Assembly: GCA_013398055.1 (NCBI GenBank)
Contig: VZRS01002615.1
Location: 54,706 to 118,705, forward strand
DNA: 64,000 nt
Direction of reading: 5' to 3'
From: Ifrita kowaldi
Lineage: Eukaryota > Chordata > Aves > Passeriformes > Cinclosomatidae
The translations under genes were made by a program, and so were the position numbers. Shown piece by piece: positions 35,601 to 49,162 of the stretch. Every line of letters starts with the position of its first letter. Positions within the stretch are counted from its first letter, which is position 1. The notes under the pieces were generated by a model, which was not told the origin of the DNA, did no database searches, and saw only the letters and a list, made by a program, of their open reading frames with translations.

Positions 35601-38600
35601 AAATACCAAGAAAATCTCTTCAGATTAGTGAAGAATTTCTGGTGCTTATACCAGTCAGACCTAAAGTGTACTTGATACTGGGATAGTGTGAAAAAGATGA
35701 GTTTGCAGACTGAAAAAACAGATGGCCCCTTATCACCCCATGGGGCTAAACACACAAGAGCAAACTTCAGAGACACCTTACCTTTACCTTGTCTATCCCT
35801 ATCAGGAGAGACAGTTATATTAAGGGTTATTGCCTCTCTAGCCCTCCCTGTGATCAGCTTTTGAAGTCCATGGCCAAGAAGCCAGTGTGAGAATATCACC
35901 TCAGATAAGAGGTGTTTGCTCTGTGAAATATTCAGGGCAGGAATCCATGGAGCCCATGATAGTTCAGCAGGGAACCACAAACTCCAGCTAATATCTTTTA
36001 ATCCCCTGTTGGTTTGAGAACTACCCACCATAAAAAGCATAACTGGCTGTTTATTTGTGCAGGCAAGAGATAACATCTTAAAGTTACAGTCTGCCTTAAG
36101 TAGTGGGGATGTGAAGCCCAAAGAAATGAACCATCCAAGCTCATAATCAAAATTGTGTGTGCTCTCTTCTTCTCTTCCTAATGAGATGTAAACATTTTGG
36201 CTGCTGTCTCTTTTGAAAGATATTAATCAATCTATTGGTTAGAAATCACAAAGGATAGTCGGTCTTCAAATTACATGCCTTCTTTTATAGCATTTTGAAG
36301 CTGTGAACAATATGTTAAAAATTTTCCCATGGCGCAACCAAGTAAATACTTGTGGCACATTTCTATTTATTACAGAGAATGGTTAAATTCAAAGACATAA
36401 ATCATGCTCTTCTACTAAAGACTACAAATTCCCAAAGACAAGACTAATTCCCAATGCAACGATGCTATAAAAGATCAGACACTTTCTTATGCAGAAATCC
36501 ACATTTGGAGATGTCTTTCAACAATGTTCTCTCAGGACCCAGTCCTGCAAAACGCACAGGCAAGTTGCTGAACACTGTGTCAAGCTCCATTAGTTTCAAA
36601 ATGGCCCTAAAACCTTATATTTAATTTGCTGTATTTAAATTGTAATCTGACATGATTAATACTGCCTAGCCAAAAAAATACTTTGTTCTTTCCTTTCTTC
36701 TACCAAATGACAGACTTTTTGTTTCAATAAGGAAAAAGATTTCATAAGTTTAATTTCAAAACTGAGAGAAGGTACCACCAATTTTACCTTTTTTGCATCC
36801 CTCACATAGGTTATTGTCATTAGCCAATGTTACTACTGCAGCATGAAAGAAAAAATATCAAGAGGTATCTGAAGAGATAAGGGAAGATGACCAAAAAGTG
36901 AAAATAATTCTTAATGGTTCTGTAGATTCTCTTTTTTTTTCCCACTGTAATCTATCCTCTGCCCTGTCCCCAGCAACTGTCCTAAATCAAGGAGTGGGCA
37001 CCTGATGCATTCTGCAGATGGATTGACACTGTATATCTGAACACGCTATACAGGTGGTTTTTCACTTGTACCAACTAGTTAACTAGCCAGCAGACAGATC
37101 TTCTCTTTGTGAGGCAGGAGTGGGAGTGGAAATGGAAATCTCTCCTGGCTCATTTGCAGAAAGAAAGGCCGAGTGAAAGTGAAAAAGCAGGTCAAAACAA
37201 TGCTTATTTATTAATATTTCTAATTCCACTCACTTTCTGCTTAGGTAGACCCTTTCTGGAAGATACACCAGTTAGCCAGACAGTATTGAAACCACTGGGC
37301 AATAAAAAAATCAGGACTAAGATTTCTGAATCCTTCAGATGAGTTTTAAATATGTATCCAGTTAGATATGAGTGCCCCAAAGTCTGAAGACAAGGATTTC
37401 CCCAGCCTCAGTAAATGAGGTGAACTGTTCAGTTTTCTCTTGGCTCAAGGCCACAGTCCAAGCCATTGACATATGCTTACCTGCCGGAATGTGAAAGCAG
37501 GTTCTTCAACCAAACATTAGAATTTTTCTGAATTTCTCCAAGCACTAATCCCTTTTTAAAATGAAATAATAAAAAAGAAAAAAGGACTTCTCCTCTTATG
37601 TCTTCACATTTGCCTTTTACTATGCTGTGTCCTAGAGAGGACACTAATTTTATACAGTGAATTCCAATCTCTCTTCCACAGGAGCCAACAGACCATTCTT
37701 CTTCAGAGAACAGGATTTCTGAAATTTTCTACATTTCATATTTATAAATGTAAATATAGTTTTAAGGTAATAATGTACCAGATCCTGGAGTCACTGACAA
37801 ATAAATCACTGATATCTGTACTGCAAGAGCAAATTTAAGGAGTACAAATGCAGGAGTAAACAAACATAACCTGACTTAGGAGGCTGGGCAATCCAGGGGC
37901 CATGCCCAAACCACAGGATATGATACAGCAATGACTGCCGTGGGCTACAAGGAAAAAGACACCAAAATGCTTTACTTCTTCCAATTAATTCTGTGAAAAT
38001 AATCATGTCTAAGGGTTGGTCACCATTTAATTTTTCATCTATTTTGATATCTTTTGTATTGTACAAAACTACCACTTAATTAGTAGTAAAGAAATTACTC
38101 TAGAGAAAACCCAAACTTTGCTTTCAGAAGTGAACAACTGGAAGCAAAGTCTTGATGCTACTTTTTCTTGCTGCCAGTCACTGGGTATCATGTAGTTTCC
38201 AAGAGACAAAAGGGACAGAAAGAAAATTTCTGATACCAATGAGGACACTCCCCAGTGAAAAATTATATCAATGATCATTGCCCCAACCCATCTCTAATGC
38301 TGTTAGCTCTGAGTCAAAAGCTGAAGATCTATCCTGCTGGATAATTACTTTATCACCTCAAGTACCACAAAGACAACCAAATTATGGAAAAAAAAATCAA
38401 ATCTCTGAACTCAGAAGAATTCAGACAAGAAGGCAGCTGTGGCAACTGAAGTCATTCAACAGTTTACTGCTACCATAAGGTATCCTACTCAACCTCCTCC
38501 TTTCTCCACTGCCCCTGGCACATATTGGTCCTTCCATAATCTGATTCAGCCTAAGCCCAACAGAAGTCTCTCCACCTTTTTGACTCAGTTTTCTGATGGG

Positions 38601-41600
38601 TTGATGAGTTAATGCTCCATGTGTTTACAGAGAGATTGACAAAAAGCAGACCCAGTGCAAGGTAAATAATGGACAACTCAGAAGGGCAAGTGGTGCGCAA
38701 TCACCCTCTTGTATGGCAAGGAGCTGCTTGGAGCAGCTCATGCCGCTATGAAACTGCAGTCAAATGCAGTCAGTGCCAGACTTACCAAGATCACAGCTTC
38801 TTGTAGCTGAGTCAAAAAGAATTTCATACTTGTGCAGAGATTAGATATGGCATCATAAAAGCCTGCAATGCTATTTTTAGAAACTCAAACTGTGTTAAAA
38901 CAGCTACCACATCAAAACTGCTATTCTCTTTAGTCCTGTCAATTTGCAAGGACTCCTCTTTCCAGCCTTCCTTTAACACATGCCCTAACATTAGCCCCTG
39001 TAGTCCCAACTCTTTTTCGGAGTCAAGTGTCACAAAAGACTTTCAGACAATCCCAAGAAAGTGAAGTCCCTACCCAAAGACATTAGAATCACTCTACCCA
39101 AAATGACTCACAGTCAGTCCAAGGTCCTGTCCAGTAGAGAGCTACAGTATTATTTGGGGACTCCTTTAGAAACCAAGTACTTCCAGGAAAAAAAACCAAT
39201 GAACATATATAGCCTTTTTAGTACTTGAAATACTCAGAATAGTCACATAGAATGTTTTAGAAATACTGAAGCTGGCACATGGGAAACTTTTTCTCTGAAA
39301 CATATCTGAAGTACCAGGCTTTGACCCTGAGCAGTTCTGCATTTGAATTCAGTGATACGTAGTTTTAGCATTAGCCTTTGGTCTGTTTCTAACCCATATA
39401 CTACACACTAAACACAGTGGGAAATTGAAAAGAATTTCAATACAGTAGGAGAGTTGTAAAGGCTCAAGAAAAAAATAGTCATTGAAAAAAAACTTTTGCA
39501 TGAAGCCTCTGGTGTCTGAGTGTGCTATGGTATACCGAATTGTAAGGATGCCATCTATTTATGCCCCCTTTAAAGCCTTCCAGGCATGGCTGGTACACCA
39601 TGCTAGATCATTTGTTTCAGCAATCAGTCATCTCTTTATCAATACTGTGCTCATTACTTCTGAATTTGGTTGGGCCGAGAGCTTTTTATAGCATTTTTCG
39701 TTACATTCAGAGATCTTGTTATCAAAACTCATTGTTCCCAGTGGGAATTGGAACAGAAATGTGAAGGGCAAAGCAACAAGAAACCAACAGGACAGGCCCC
39801 CAAGTTCAACCTGGTTGCTCTTATTTGTGTTCTGCAAAGTATCACCTCCAGCCATGAGAAGAGATTCCTCACAGAAGAGCTGTTGGCTACATGTAAGGCA
39901 GCAGACTTTTTTATGCATTAATTTCTACCACTTATGCTGACATATCCTTTGGAAATAACCTGGGCTCGTGAGAAGGGAAACTGCTAATAACTTTAGCACT
40001 TTTTTCATTGGTCTCACTTGAATGGAGTGTATTACAGCATTATGCAGCTTTTGTTAAGTTGAGGGGGTTATTGCAATTTTCTCAAATGAAAACATTAAAA
40101 GTTGCAAATCAGCTTAGATAGAGTCAGTTATACTCCAGGCACTGGATCAACTTTTCATTACAAACTTGGCATAACAGAAGACAAATATTCCAGCAGACAT
40201 AATATCATTTACTCTTTAAATGCCCACAGTGGTATCCTTTCCTACTGCTAATTGCTGATTTTATTTTGCACTCTGGTGTCAAATAGCATCTTTGGAATAG
40301 GAGAGTAAAACAACAGGAAAACTCCAGTAAATCATCACAGCCCTTAACAAACGCAGTGCTTCAGGAAGTTAACTACCTTGAAAAAAGTCTTCATTCTTGC
40401 TTGACACTTCTCTGCTTACTTTATTCTTTTTATGGAATGGTCACGATTTAATGAGTAATTATGTAGAATATTTACTTGAACAGTAAAGTGATCTCAGTGG
40501 CTTTAGTGCAAGCATTATTCTAAGGGCTGTTCTATAAAACAAAGAGAAAGTACTTCACCTCAGGATAATGTTACATGGAGATCTTCGGTCAGCATAGCTA
40601 AATTTAAAAACAGTTCCATTACAAGATCTAACAACTTGCGAATTTATGACCAGATCTGACAGCTCCTCTTCAGACTTGTTCACTACACAAAATTCAGATT
40701 GTGTGATAATACTAGATATTTTAGCAGGTGATGTAAAAATTAACTGTAAAATAAATCACAAAATGTATCAGTTCTATCTTCAGTAGCTCCATCTAAGGAT
40801 CAGCAGGATAAGAGCAAGGAGCAGATTAATACTGTTTAGGCATCTCCTTACTATTCTAAATATAAAATTCCTTTATCCCCTTTATTTCTTCTACCATTAT
40901 TTTTCTTATATTTTATTGTCAATACAACTTTTATTACTTCAGTACAAAAAGTGAATTTGATAAAAATATGTTTTGATAATACATATTATATTGTCCTGAT
41001 ACTTTGTGTTATCTTATTGAAAAAAATAAATTTCTAACAATAAAAAGAAACCATTGTACTTGTCAGGAATTGAGACGTTTTCCTCTCACCTGATTATATT
41101 TTACAATAAAATCAAAGAACTTTTACAGTCCCTGATTTAAACAAAGAGATCCCAAAAACTTCAATAGTTACTCTGCATAAGAGTTGTGTATGAAAGTTCC
41201 AGATGCTGCACCCACCTTCAGCTTACATCTTGGGGAACCCCCTAGCCAAGCAACAGGGAAAGAGCCATGCCAGTACTAAAGCTGGACCTGACATCACAAA
41301 ACGTATTCCCCTATTTCAGCTAAACTTGAGTCATTACAGAAAGGGCACAGAAAGCAAAATCTGAGATAAGTTGCCTGAATACTCCTGACAGAATGTACCA
41401 GGTATCAGAGAAACTCCTGAGCAAGACTTGGCACCTTTTACAACAAGACCCTGGGCCAAGAGGACTAAAAGAGAAGTTTAACATGACATTCGCCTCACTT
41501 TCTTCTTTTGCTTTTTCATGTTAAACTTGGTGCAGTTGCCATAGCATAATGCCACAGGCAATGCAGTGTCTGTGAGTAAAGTAATATTTTTAGCAGACAA

Positions 41601-42498
41601 AAAGTTTTTGTTTGGAAAAACAAACTCCTTTTCTGACGTAAACCCTTTTTTGGGGGGAAGACCTTCTTCAGGGCAAAGTGATTGCGAATTCAAAAGTATA
41701 CCTGTTTCTAATTATGCTAGATGGCCTTTCATCAGTGTTGTCAATAAAGCTTGTCTTTCCTTACTAAGATATTAGGAATGTAGCTCGTACCAAAGGACTG
41801 AGAACTTCCCAGCAGCAACAAGTTCTGCCATATGCCACCAGTCATATCAAATCTTTGAAGCCCTTTTTGTTCTTAAAAGAATATAAAATCCATCACAAAG
41901 TTTATGCACGTGGGCTGAGAACATATTTCAAGATGTGTACGTGTACATAGGTATATTATACAAGTACCTTTTGAAATCATAGCACTTCATTAAGAGAGAG
42001 GATTGGCACAAAGAGCCAACATAAAGAAAAATGTGCCTGTGAAATCATCAAAGTTGGGGTTGAAACAAATGTTTTAGTTAAAGTTCATTCTCAATTCTAC
42101 ATCATACCAGACAAATTTGTTTTGCAGACAGGTAAAACTTGGTTAAATATTGCTTAGTTCAGTGAAAACTAATCAACAGATGAGGACAAATTGGAAAGCC
42201 ACTTTGAAAAAATAGGGAAAGTGATTTGAAAAGTGCAATAAGACGGGAAAGACTCAAAGTTTCCTCCCAATATTTTTTAAACACTATCTCTTTTTTTTTT
42301 TCAATGGAAAAAAGACCATTAGTGATTACATTACTTAACTCAACTAGAGATAAATTAGGAAGTGAGATATCTCCAAGCTCTGCTATCATCACTGCTCTCA
42401 GTTGGCCACTCTACAGCCTTCTAGAGGAGTTGAGAGTCACCTCACTGTGAGAAATCCTGACATGAACAACAGACTCACAGATTTAAAATCAGCTGCAA

Positions 42499-42516
42499 AT
42501 ATATATATATATATAT
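42499..42516. repeat. (AT)9 microsatellite
   Basis: This is an uninterrupted 18-base AT dinucleotide run in intron. It is short and ordinary. Confidence 0.9.
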
Positions 42517-44127
42517 GATATTTTGTTGCTGACATGTTTGTTTACTAATCAGAAATGGCAACTCCTCAGTAAATAAGATTGTATGACAATACAGAAAAAA
42601 ATTAAAATTCTGGGTTAAAGCAGATTACAATTTACATTTCTCAACTGTGCTGATTTAGTAGACCATTTTTTGCTGAATGTAATTGCCCGCTATATGGTTA
42701 CTCCAAGACTGTAATTAGTCCAATCTGCTATCTTCATCCAGTGGTTTTTACTTTATAACACGGGATGGCTGACTGGTTAATACATTTTAATTTTTCCCTT
42801 AGACTGTACTCTGAGGGAAAAACATAAATAATTCATTATCAAGCATCTAGTGGCTTCCAAACTCCCTTTAACAGCAAGGTTAGTAGGTAAGGATCCATCT
42901 TCACTCCTTTGATGTCACTCTCTCCCTAATTTGTAAAGCTTGTATTAAATCACAGAAATCAGAAAATCTAATGTATTAAGTGTACACAAAGTGCTAAAGA
43001 TTTATAAAGAAAGAATAACTTTACTAGTTGGGGGTATAATTTCTAATTTTTACAGACTCATTATATTAAAACTTAGCACGAATATCTATTTTTAGTCTCT
43101 AATATGAAAGTTTCTCTTAGGACCTTATTTTTTTTTTAATAGACTGTTCATTTTCCTACATACCACATATAGTATGTTATGTTCTAAAATAGTATGGTGG
43201 AATGTGGAGAATTTTGTTTTGGGGAAATAATAAATTCCTTTGGCTCTGTAAAAAAAGGCTTTATTCATCCCTCAGGTGCATGATCATTATCTGGGTCTAT
43301 CTTGGCTTTCCTCTTAATTTAAACAAGAGCCACCTAGTGTAAATCATCTTTTTTTGCTTACAGACATGCAGAAGTAGATGTGCAGCCTCTTACATAAAAA
43401 AATTTATTAAGATTTCTAAAAAAAAATTATGGAGAGTTAATTAATTAACTCATGAATGAAAGTTAACAGTAATTCTAATGTCAGACAGTCTTTCTTTGTT
43501 GCAATTTCTATTTAAGTTGTTGAAGTTGCCATGCCAGAATATTACATATGCCAAAGCATCTTGTATCCTTAAGGGAAATGTAGAATACCTTCTCAACAGC
43601 TAAATACAGTCAGTTATACAATGTTTCTCAACAAAATGTCTAATTTAGTACCAGATGAAAGTTCACCTCCCTCCCACACAAGCTCATGGAATGGTGCTGC
43701 CGACCAGGAACCACACATGGAAAAAAACAGTGAGTAAATCTCTCACCTCCTCCTGCAAAATGTTTTACTAAAAATCATAATACACAGGGAAATGATACTC
43801 AAACAAGCATACAGCCTGCTGTTTCTTTCCTCTCCAGTGTAACCACTGCATTAAGCTGAAAATCTGTGCGAAAACTCAATATGTCCTATTTGCAGCCAGA
43901 GGGATATTCCATTTCCAGCCCATTTGTGCATTAGCACCTGTGTAAGTGTCTTTGGGTAGACCCTTGCACCGCTCTCTGCATTCTCTCTTTCCACAGCACA
44001 CCAGTATGGACAGTCACTCTGTTTCTCCAGTGTTGTAATTGGTGTTCAGGGAAGCCTGTTCAGCATGCAGTGAAAATTAAAATAAAAATATTCATATCTG
44101 CCCTGAACCTCCTGAAGCAAACAACAA

Positions 44128-44152
44128 CTTTGTTTGTTTGTTTTGTTTGTTG
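44128..44152. repeat. (TTTG)n short tract
   Basis: An imperfect tetranucleotide tract of TTTG with one extra T sits in an otherwise non-repetitive stretch of intron. Confidence 0.8.
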
Positions 44153-44666
44153 ATCTGTAACAAAAGGCAGAGGTCAGACGGACAAAATCCTCTGAACTGG
44201 AGTTCATTTGTGCAGAGTTTTAAATGCCACTAGGTCTCATTGACTTCTCCAGACTTTTGCCAAGGCATTTGCCATTAGCAGCAGAGATCCATAATTAATA
44301 ACTGTTGAAGTGATATTATATACTGAATATACTAAATAAAAGTAGATATACTGAAGAAAATTATTCAGAGCATTGCATTAGGAAACCATTTTGTGTTGTC
44401 CCATGGAAAGTAATTGATATATAGAAATGTTACAATGCACATTACTGTGCAGAGAATTACTACATCACCCAGCCTTGCTTAACATCCCAGGCTCAGAATG
44501 AGTTTGGCCACAATATCTTTTAAGAGCTAGTGATTTTGGAGTGCTACATATGAGATATGTCAGACAGACCTGTCTTTCAGAAAGTATTAAATCTCTGCCA
44601 TAAGCACACATTTTGAAAGACTGAAATGGACATCCAAATATTGAGACCCAACAGAGTAGTCTTTTA

Positions 44667-44725
44667 GAAAAATTTGGCCTTCATAAACACTGATGTAATT
44701 CAGGATTAATGCCATGGAGCTGAAA
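44667..44725. repeat. possible ancient amniote interspersed repeat fragment
   Basis: The words aaatttggcc, then tgatgtaattcaggattaat and gccatggagctgaa, resemble a widespread old repeat in reptiles and birds, in which a gtgtaaatcaggagtaactcc-like core lies near aaatttggcc. The match is by memory and interrupted, so a consensus search is needed before naming a family. Confidence 0.25.
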
Positions 44726-45158
44726 AGATTGCAATAACAAAAGAGCAATATGAGATTGGATTTAGGCTTCCAAAGTCTAAAATCTCCAATATATATTTAA
44801 AGAGAAGTAACTTACCCCAGCATTTGGAAAATGGGGCCTATTGAAAAGCATGAAACCTCTAAAATGTTGTTTGAATGCCAGAAAAGTAATACTTTAAAAA
44901 GTCAAGACAAAAATGCCAAGAGGAACAGAAAGGAATGAGCCAGAAACTCTAACATGTTCATTTCCACCCTGTCCGTGAGTTGGGCAAGTGCTGCAGCTCT
45001 CCAGGCTTCTCCGGGTATTACCTGCTGGACAGTCCCTGCCCTGAGTGACACAGCTGTCATCTCACAAAACAAACAGAGATGGGAACTGGACTTGTATAAT
45101 AAGGTTCCTAACTAGAAAAAATACCAACTCAGAAACGTGTGCCAATGGCAATACCTAC

Positions 45159-45277
45159 ATTTAGCTGTGACTTTGTACCCGCCCAGCGGAGGGTCGTGGC
45201 CTTCCACAGCATCGAATCCTGCTGACACCAGGACAATTTCTGGATCAAACTCGTTGGCAGCTGGCATAATCACAGTC
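45159..45277 (-). CDS. HDAC9: HDAC9 internal coding exon with the third zinc-ligand Asp (GFDA)
   Basis: This is a 119-bp exon on the minus strand. It has a pyrimidine-rich acceptor (ttcattctacag) before it and a consensus donor (gtaggt) after it. It starts with the last base of a codon, reads 39 codons and ends with the first base of the next, so the intron after it is phase 1. The peptide runs [20 protein letters not shown], then [19 protein letters not shown]. In class IIa histone deacetylases the Asp of S-x-GFDA is the third Zn2+ ligand of the catalytic pocket, and EGH-x-x-PLGGY follows it. Human HDAC9, from memory, has [19 protein letters not shown] here, while HDAC4 has [19 protein letters not shown], so EFDP, SAGFDA and GGYKVTAK favour HDAC9. 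The protein is a nuclear-cytoplasmic MEF2 corepressor with weak intrinsic deacetylase activity. No stop or frameshift is present. The exon before it, expected to end near EYLEAF, was not found up to 64000. Confidence 0.95.
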
Positions 45278-46680
45278 CTGTAGAATGAAAAAACCCCAAT
45301 GTGATAAAATCAAAAGAACTCCCATCTTCATGATATAAATTGCCACAATCAGAAAAAACCACAACACAAGATATTTTATCTTAAACCAATCTCCATGGTA
45401 GCTGTTCAAGTCCAAGGCTACAATAATTGTCTTTCTATAATCACTCTTTTTTCTTTTCTGTGACTGAGAAAGAAAAGGCAGGTACATGTGAAAGCCTCTA
45501 ATATTACTTACACATCTGTGTCTGTTTTATCCTGCTGCCTATAAAAAGCTGCCTCTTCCAGGGAAGTGACTAATGGTTTACAGAGAGCTCTCAAAGCCTG
45601 ACTGGAAACCCGGACTGCTCCAGTTAGTGCAAACTTGGTGTAAATTTGAACTATAAATTTCTTTTGGGAAAATGTTTGCTTTCCAAACTTTTTTTTTTTA
45701 CTTCTTAACATTTTTAAATGTTTGTCGAGGTGGGGGGTGACTCTAGCAAAGGAAAAACATGAAATTCCCTTAATCAAATCCAGACTATGTTGTCAAGCCT
45801 TTCCAAGGTCAAGCATAACAGGAATGTGACAACCACAAACTAGTGACAGCAACCCCTGCTGGTGTCAGGAAGATAATTCAGCCCTTTACAGTCACAAAGA
45901 TTCCACTTTTTTAACCCCTTCCTTGGCAAACTTATGTGCGGATATTTTATCGCCTTGATTTTGCCCTTCTCCAATCTCAAAGCATGAAAGATGCACTGAA
46001 GGAGAAGATTAGCCCCTGTATTCTGCACTTGCAGGTGTGCTCTTTCAGGCTGACTCCAAAGGGAAGGCATAAGGATGGCTTGTGCACTGGCTCAGCAAAC
46101 ACTGAGCTGTGCCAAATCAGGGGGACATCACTAACATTAAAAGGCAAATACACTTATGAATGTTCTAACACAGACAAATTAAATCAAGAAAATCCCCAAT
46201 CAAGTGGTCTACACTGGTCAGAATGTGAAAATTAATTTTGTGCACGTGTAATGGTATTTGTTTTAGTTCAATGTTTATTAATTTATTTTATAAACACCTT
46301 AGTACAAAGAAATCATATTTTTGTTGAAAGATTTAGGTTTTCTGTGGAAAAAAAAAAGACACATTAATGATATTAACAATTCTCTAGGTTTTTCTTTAGT
46401 TTAGTTTTTGATCTATGCATTTATAGACTTTATTTTGTTTTGTTTTCCTCAAAGGTAATTTTAATATTAAGAAAATATTCCTTTTACTTATGCAAACGTT
46501 ATTCAGATGAAGCAAAAAGTCTTTGTCAGGGCACACAGCATTTCAATGAATACAGTTGTACATTTAAAAAAAAGTATAGAGGCTGCTTAAAAAATTTCTG
46601 ATGATTTTGCTGAAATTGCACCACAAATATCTGCAGGCAAAGTGATATAAGTTGTGAAATATTCCTTTTTTTACATGTCG

Positions 46681-47152
46681 TTAGTAGGCCTCTGCTGAAA
46701 TATGGAGCACTGCACTTCAAGAAGGACCTAGACCAACTGGAGAGATCAAAAGCAAAGAAAAAACTTCTAAAAAACATAAATGGGTGAATAATATAGTCAT
46801 AATTATCTGATTTGCGTAACATGGGAGCAAACATGATAAAAGTCCACAAATACATAAGTTGTTGCAAGAGGAAAGAAATAACCTATTCTTTACCCTGTGG
46901 ACAGGACCTGAAGCAGCTGCAGCAGGAAACCTGTCGTTCAGACACAGGAACAAGCTTTTAAATAGTAAGAATAAATAATAATATAAATAAAATGTTTAAG
47001 AAAACTGGAGACTCTCTACCTCTTGGAGTTTAGTACAACAGGTAAAACCACCAAAATATCCACCAAGCTTGCTACAGGTTCGAGCTGACATGGCCTGGAG
47101 GCAGGAGGTCAATTACTTCTCCTCCAGGTATTTTTCCTATTGTTCCATGATG
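46681..47152 (+). mobile_element. degenerate CR1 LINE, 3' portion
   Basis: The sequence follows the 3' part of a CR1 retrotransposon on the plus strand. Near its start are ttagtaggcctctgctgaa and cacttcaagaaggacctaga, then actggagag. Further on are catgataaaagtccacaaat, ttgttgcaagaggaaagaaa and gcagctgcagcaggaaacct, then tggcctggaggcaggaggtc. It ends with ttgttccatgatg, a worn form of the ATTCTATGATT tail. There are internal deletions and an A/T-rich insertion around 46960-47000. It is an old copy with no open reading frame, of a family shared among birds and other reptiles. Confidence 0.8.
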
Positions 47153-49072
47153 TAAAACTCTCTAACACACAAAGTAGACATATGAATACTTTCATTAGAC
47201 ACTACAGTGACTAAACTTTTTCAGGCTAATCTCCACAAAGTTAGGGAACAATATCAGGAATAAAGGTCTCCTATGCAACCACGTCTTATCTTATGTACAT
47301 ACCTTCTGATACTCTAATTACAAATTCATTGTCTGAAGCAACACATACTTCCCAAACTTCCCCACGTCTGCAACACATGTGGCATGGATCCTGATTACTG
47401 ATGAGGACTGTGGCTGATGCACAATCTTCATCTGTCCCCATAGCACCATACATCATATACACTGAAAGAAGGAGGGATCCTGTGAAGAACCCTCCCTATC
47501 TGCAGCCACTTGAGCTTTTGCCCTCCTCCTCTTCATTCACATTTCCTCAAATTCAAGTCAGGCTCTGCTTTTTATTTCTTCATGTCAAACAAAGTGGCAG
47601 CACCACAGAGTACAGCACACACTAAGCTCAAGAGTCAGAGGATGGAGTGTGTTCAGTGCAGAGAGAAGCTCTGGAAACTCAAGTTGCTGAGCAGTAACAA
47701 GCCTAACCAGCCTAATACACAAAGAAATTTTTGAGAGTCTTATAATTTGGAACACAGGGAAAATCTACCACACTTTTACCACATTTCAAGACCTTGCTCT
47801 AAAGCGTAAAGATGTCAGCACATTTTTTAATAACTTGGGCAAAACAATGCATTCGACCCTTAATCTCATTCATAGAAGCAGCAAAAATTTAGACACAGTT
47901 TATTCAAAATTTTTGGCAAATAAATATGTCTGACCTTAAAACTGCCAGCCATACTGAGTAGGAGTAGGAAAATTATTAAATACTGAAAGAAAGGTCTTTT
48001 GACACAAAGAACCAGGAGTAGCTATTAACACCATCTTTAAGAGTGCTGAACAGGAAACAGTAGCACATTCATAAATCTCTACAGAAATGATATATCGGAA
48101 TCTCAGCTAAAGAAAGGAGAAGGCTACAATGCTAATAACTGCAGGTGGCATTTAGAATTCAGTGTTCTGTTACTGCTTTCAGTATTACCTGAATTCACAT
48201 TATCAAAACAACAGCTAAGAGGGTTTTTCGGAAAGAAAGGATTTTTCCTTTTAAAAATGTACACAGTGTCTGTTACATTTCACCAGAAGTGCAACATCGT
48301 ACTTTTGCTATAATATTGTCTCACAAACTAAGATAGAACTTTGCTGCTGCTACTCTGTACACAGTGTATCAGAAGAGCTACCCTGTATGCCCTGTGTTGT
48401 TCATTTCTTTTTCATCCTCCATAATATTGAGGGAAGTGGAATCTCAGAGATCATCCATCTTATACTGTTCTCAATTTAATACTGAAGAACCTCTAAGGAC
48501 ATTATTTTTTTTCTATTTTTCCTTGATATCTTTCAAAAAGAAAAGTGTTTACTGGGATAGCAAGCTTGACTCTTCTCTTAAATATCTCAGAGTGTCTGTG
48601 GTCCTTGTTACAGCAGTCAAGACTACTATTTGGTCTTTCAAAAAGATGACGGCCACAAGTCTCAGAGACCATACAGACCCTTGGTTCCTAAATCTCTAAT
48701 CCAGTATTTTACATTAAACTACAGGCATTTAGGTGGTTACTCTTTTGAATAAATGCTATGAGATCTCTGCTCAGAAAAGAGCAGCTTAATGTCTGGAAAA
48801 CAGCATAGCATTTTGGTTTGGAGTTTATGTAGGTAGGACATCTCTAATGTTTGTCTAGCCTTGGCAGTAACTGCTTTGTGGCACAAAACACCCATGACAA
48901 TTCTTTCACAAAAATGACGGACACTTTCCTATCTTATGTGAGGTTCTACAAGGAATGATATACACACACATTTTTAATATAGTGTCCATTTCACCAGGAC
49001 ATACATAAAACCTTTTGTCATTTGTCACCTCTCAGGCTTTAGCACCTTCATATGAATATCTGTCTTTAGGAA

Positions 49073-49162
49073 AATCACAGAATCATAGAACCATAGAATA
49101 GTTTGGGTTGGAAGGGACCTTTAAAGATCATCTAATCCACTTCCCCTGCCATGGGCAGGAAC
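49073..49162 (-). mobile_element. CR1 LINE 3' end fragment
   Basis: The plus strand reads aatcacagaatcatagaacc, then atagaatagtttgggttgga, agggacctttaaagatcatc and ccctgccatgggcagg. This is the reverse complement of a bird CR1 3' end, including the terminal TTCTATGATTCTGTGATT repeat. It is about 90 bases long, 5'-truncated as most CR1 copies are, and better preserved than the copy at 46681. It is the main sequence evidence for an avian source. Confidence 0.93.

Larger units (their letters stand above)
14379..45158 (-). other. HDAC9: HDAC9 intron, 30.8 kb, phase 1
   Basis: This is the intron between the GFDA exon and the EGGHDL exon, starting gtaggt and ending gaatcccag on the minus strand. 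The acceptor's pyrimidine tract is weak. It is AT-rich and holds no other exon that I recognise. Contents listed separately include the 588-bp (CCTTT)n array, an AT hairpin beside a G-rich tract, a second G-rich tract, an AATT palindrome, a short (AT)n run and a probable old amniote repeat fragment. A 174-codon open frame at 35597-36121 (minus) and overlapping frames on both strands at 18100-18800 look like chance frames in slightly GC-richer patches. Non-repetitive blocks near 39960-40115 and 42620-42800 are candidate conserved non-coding elements. Confidence 0.85.
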
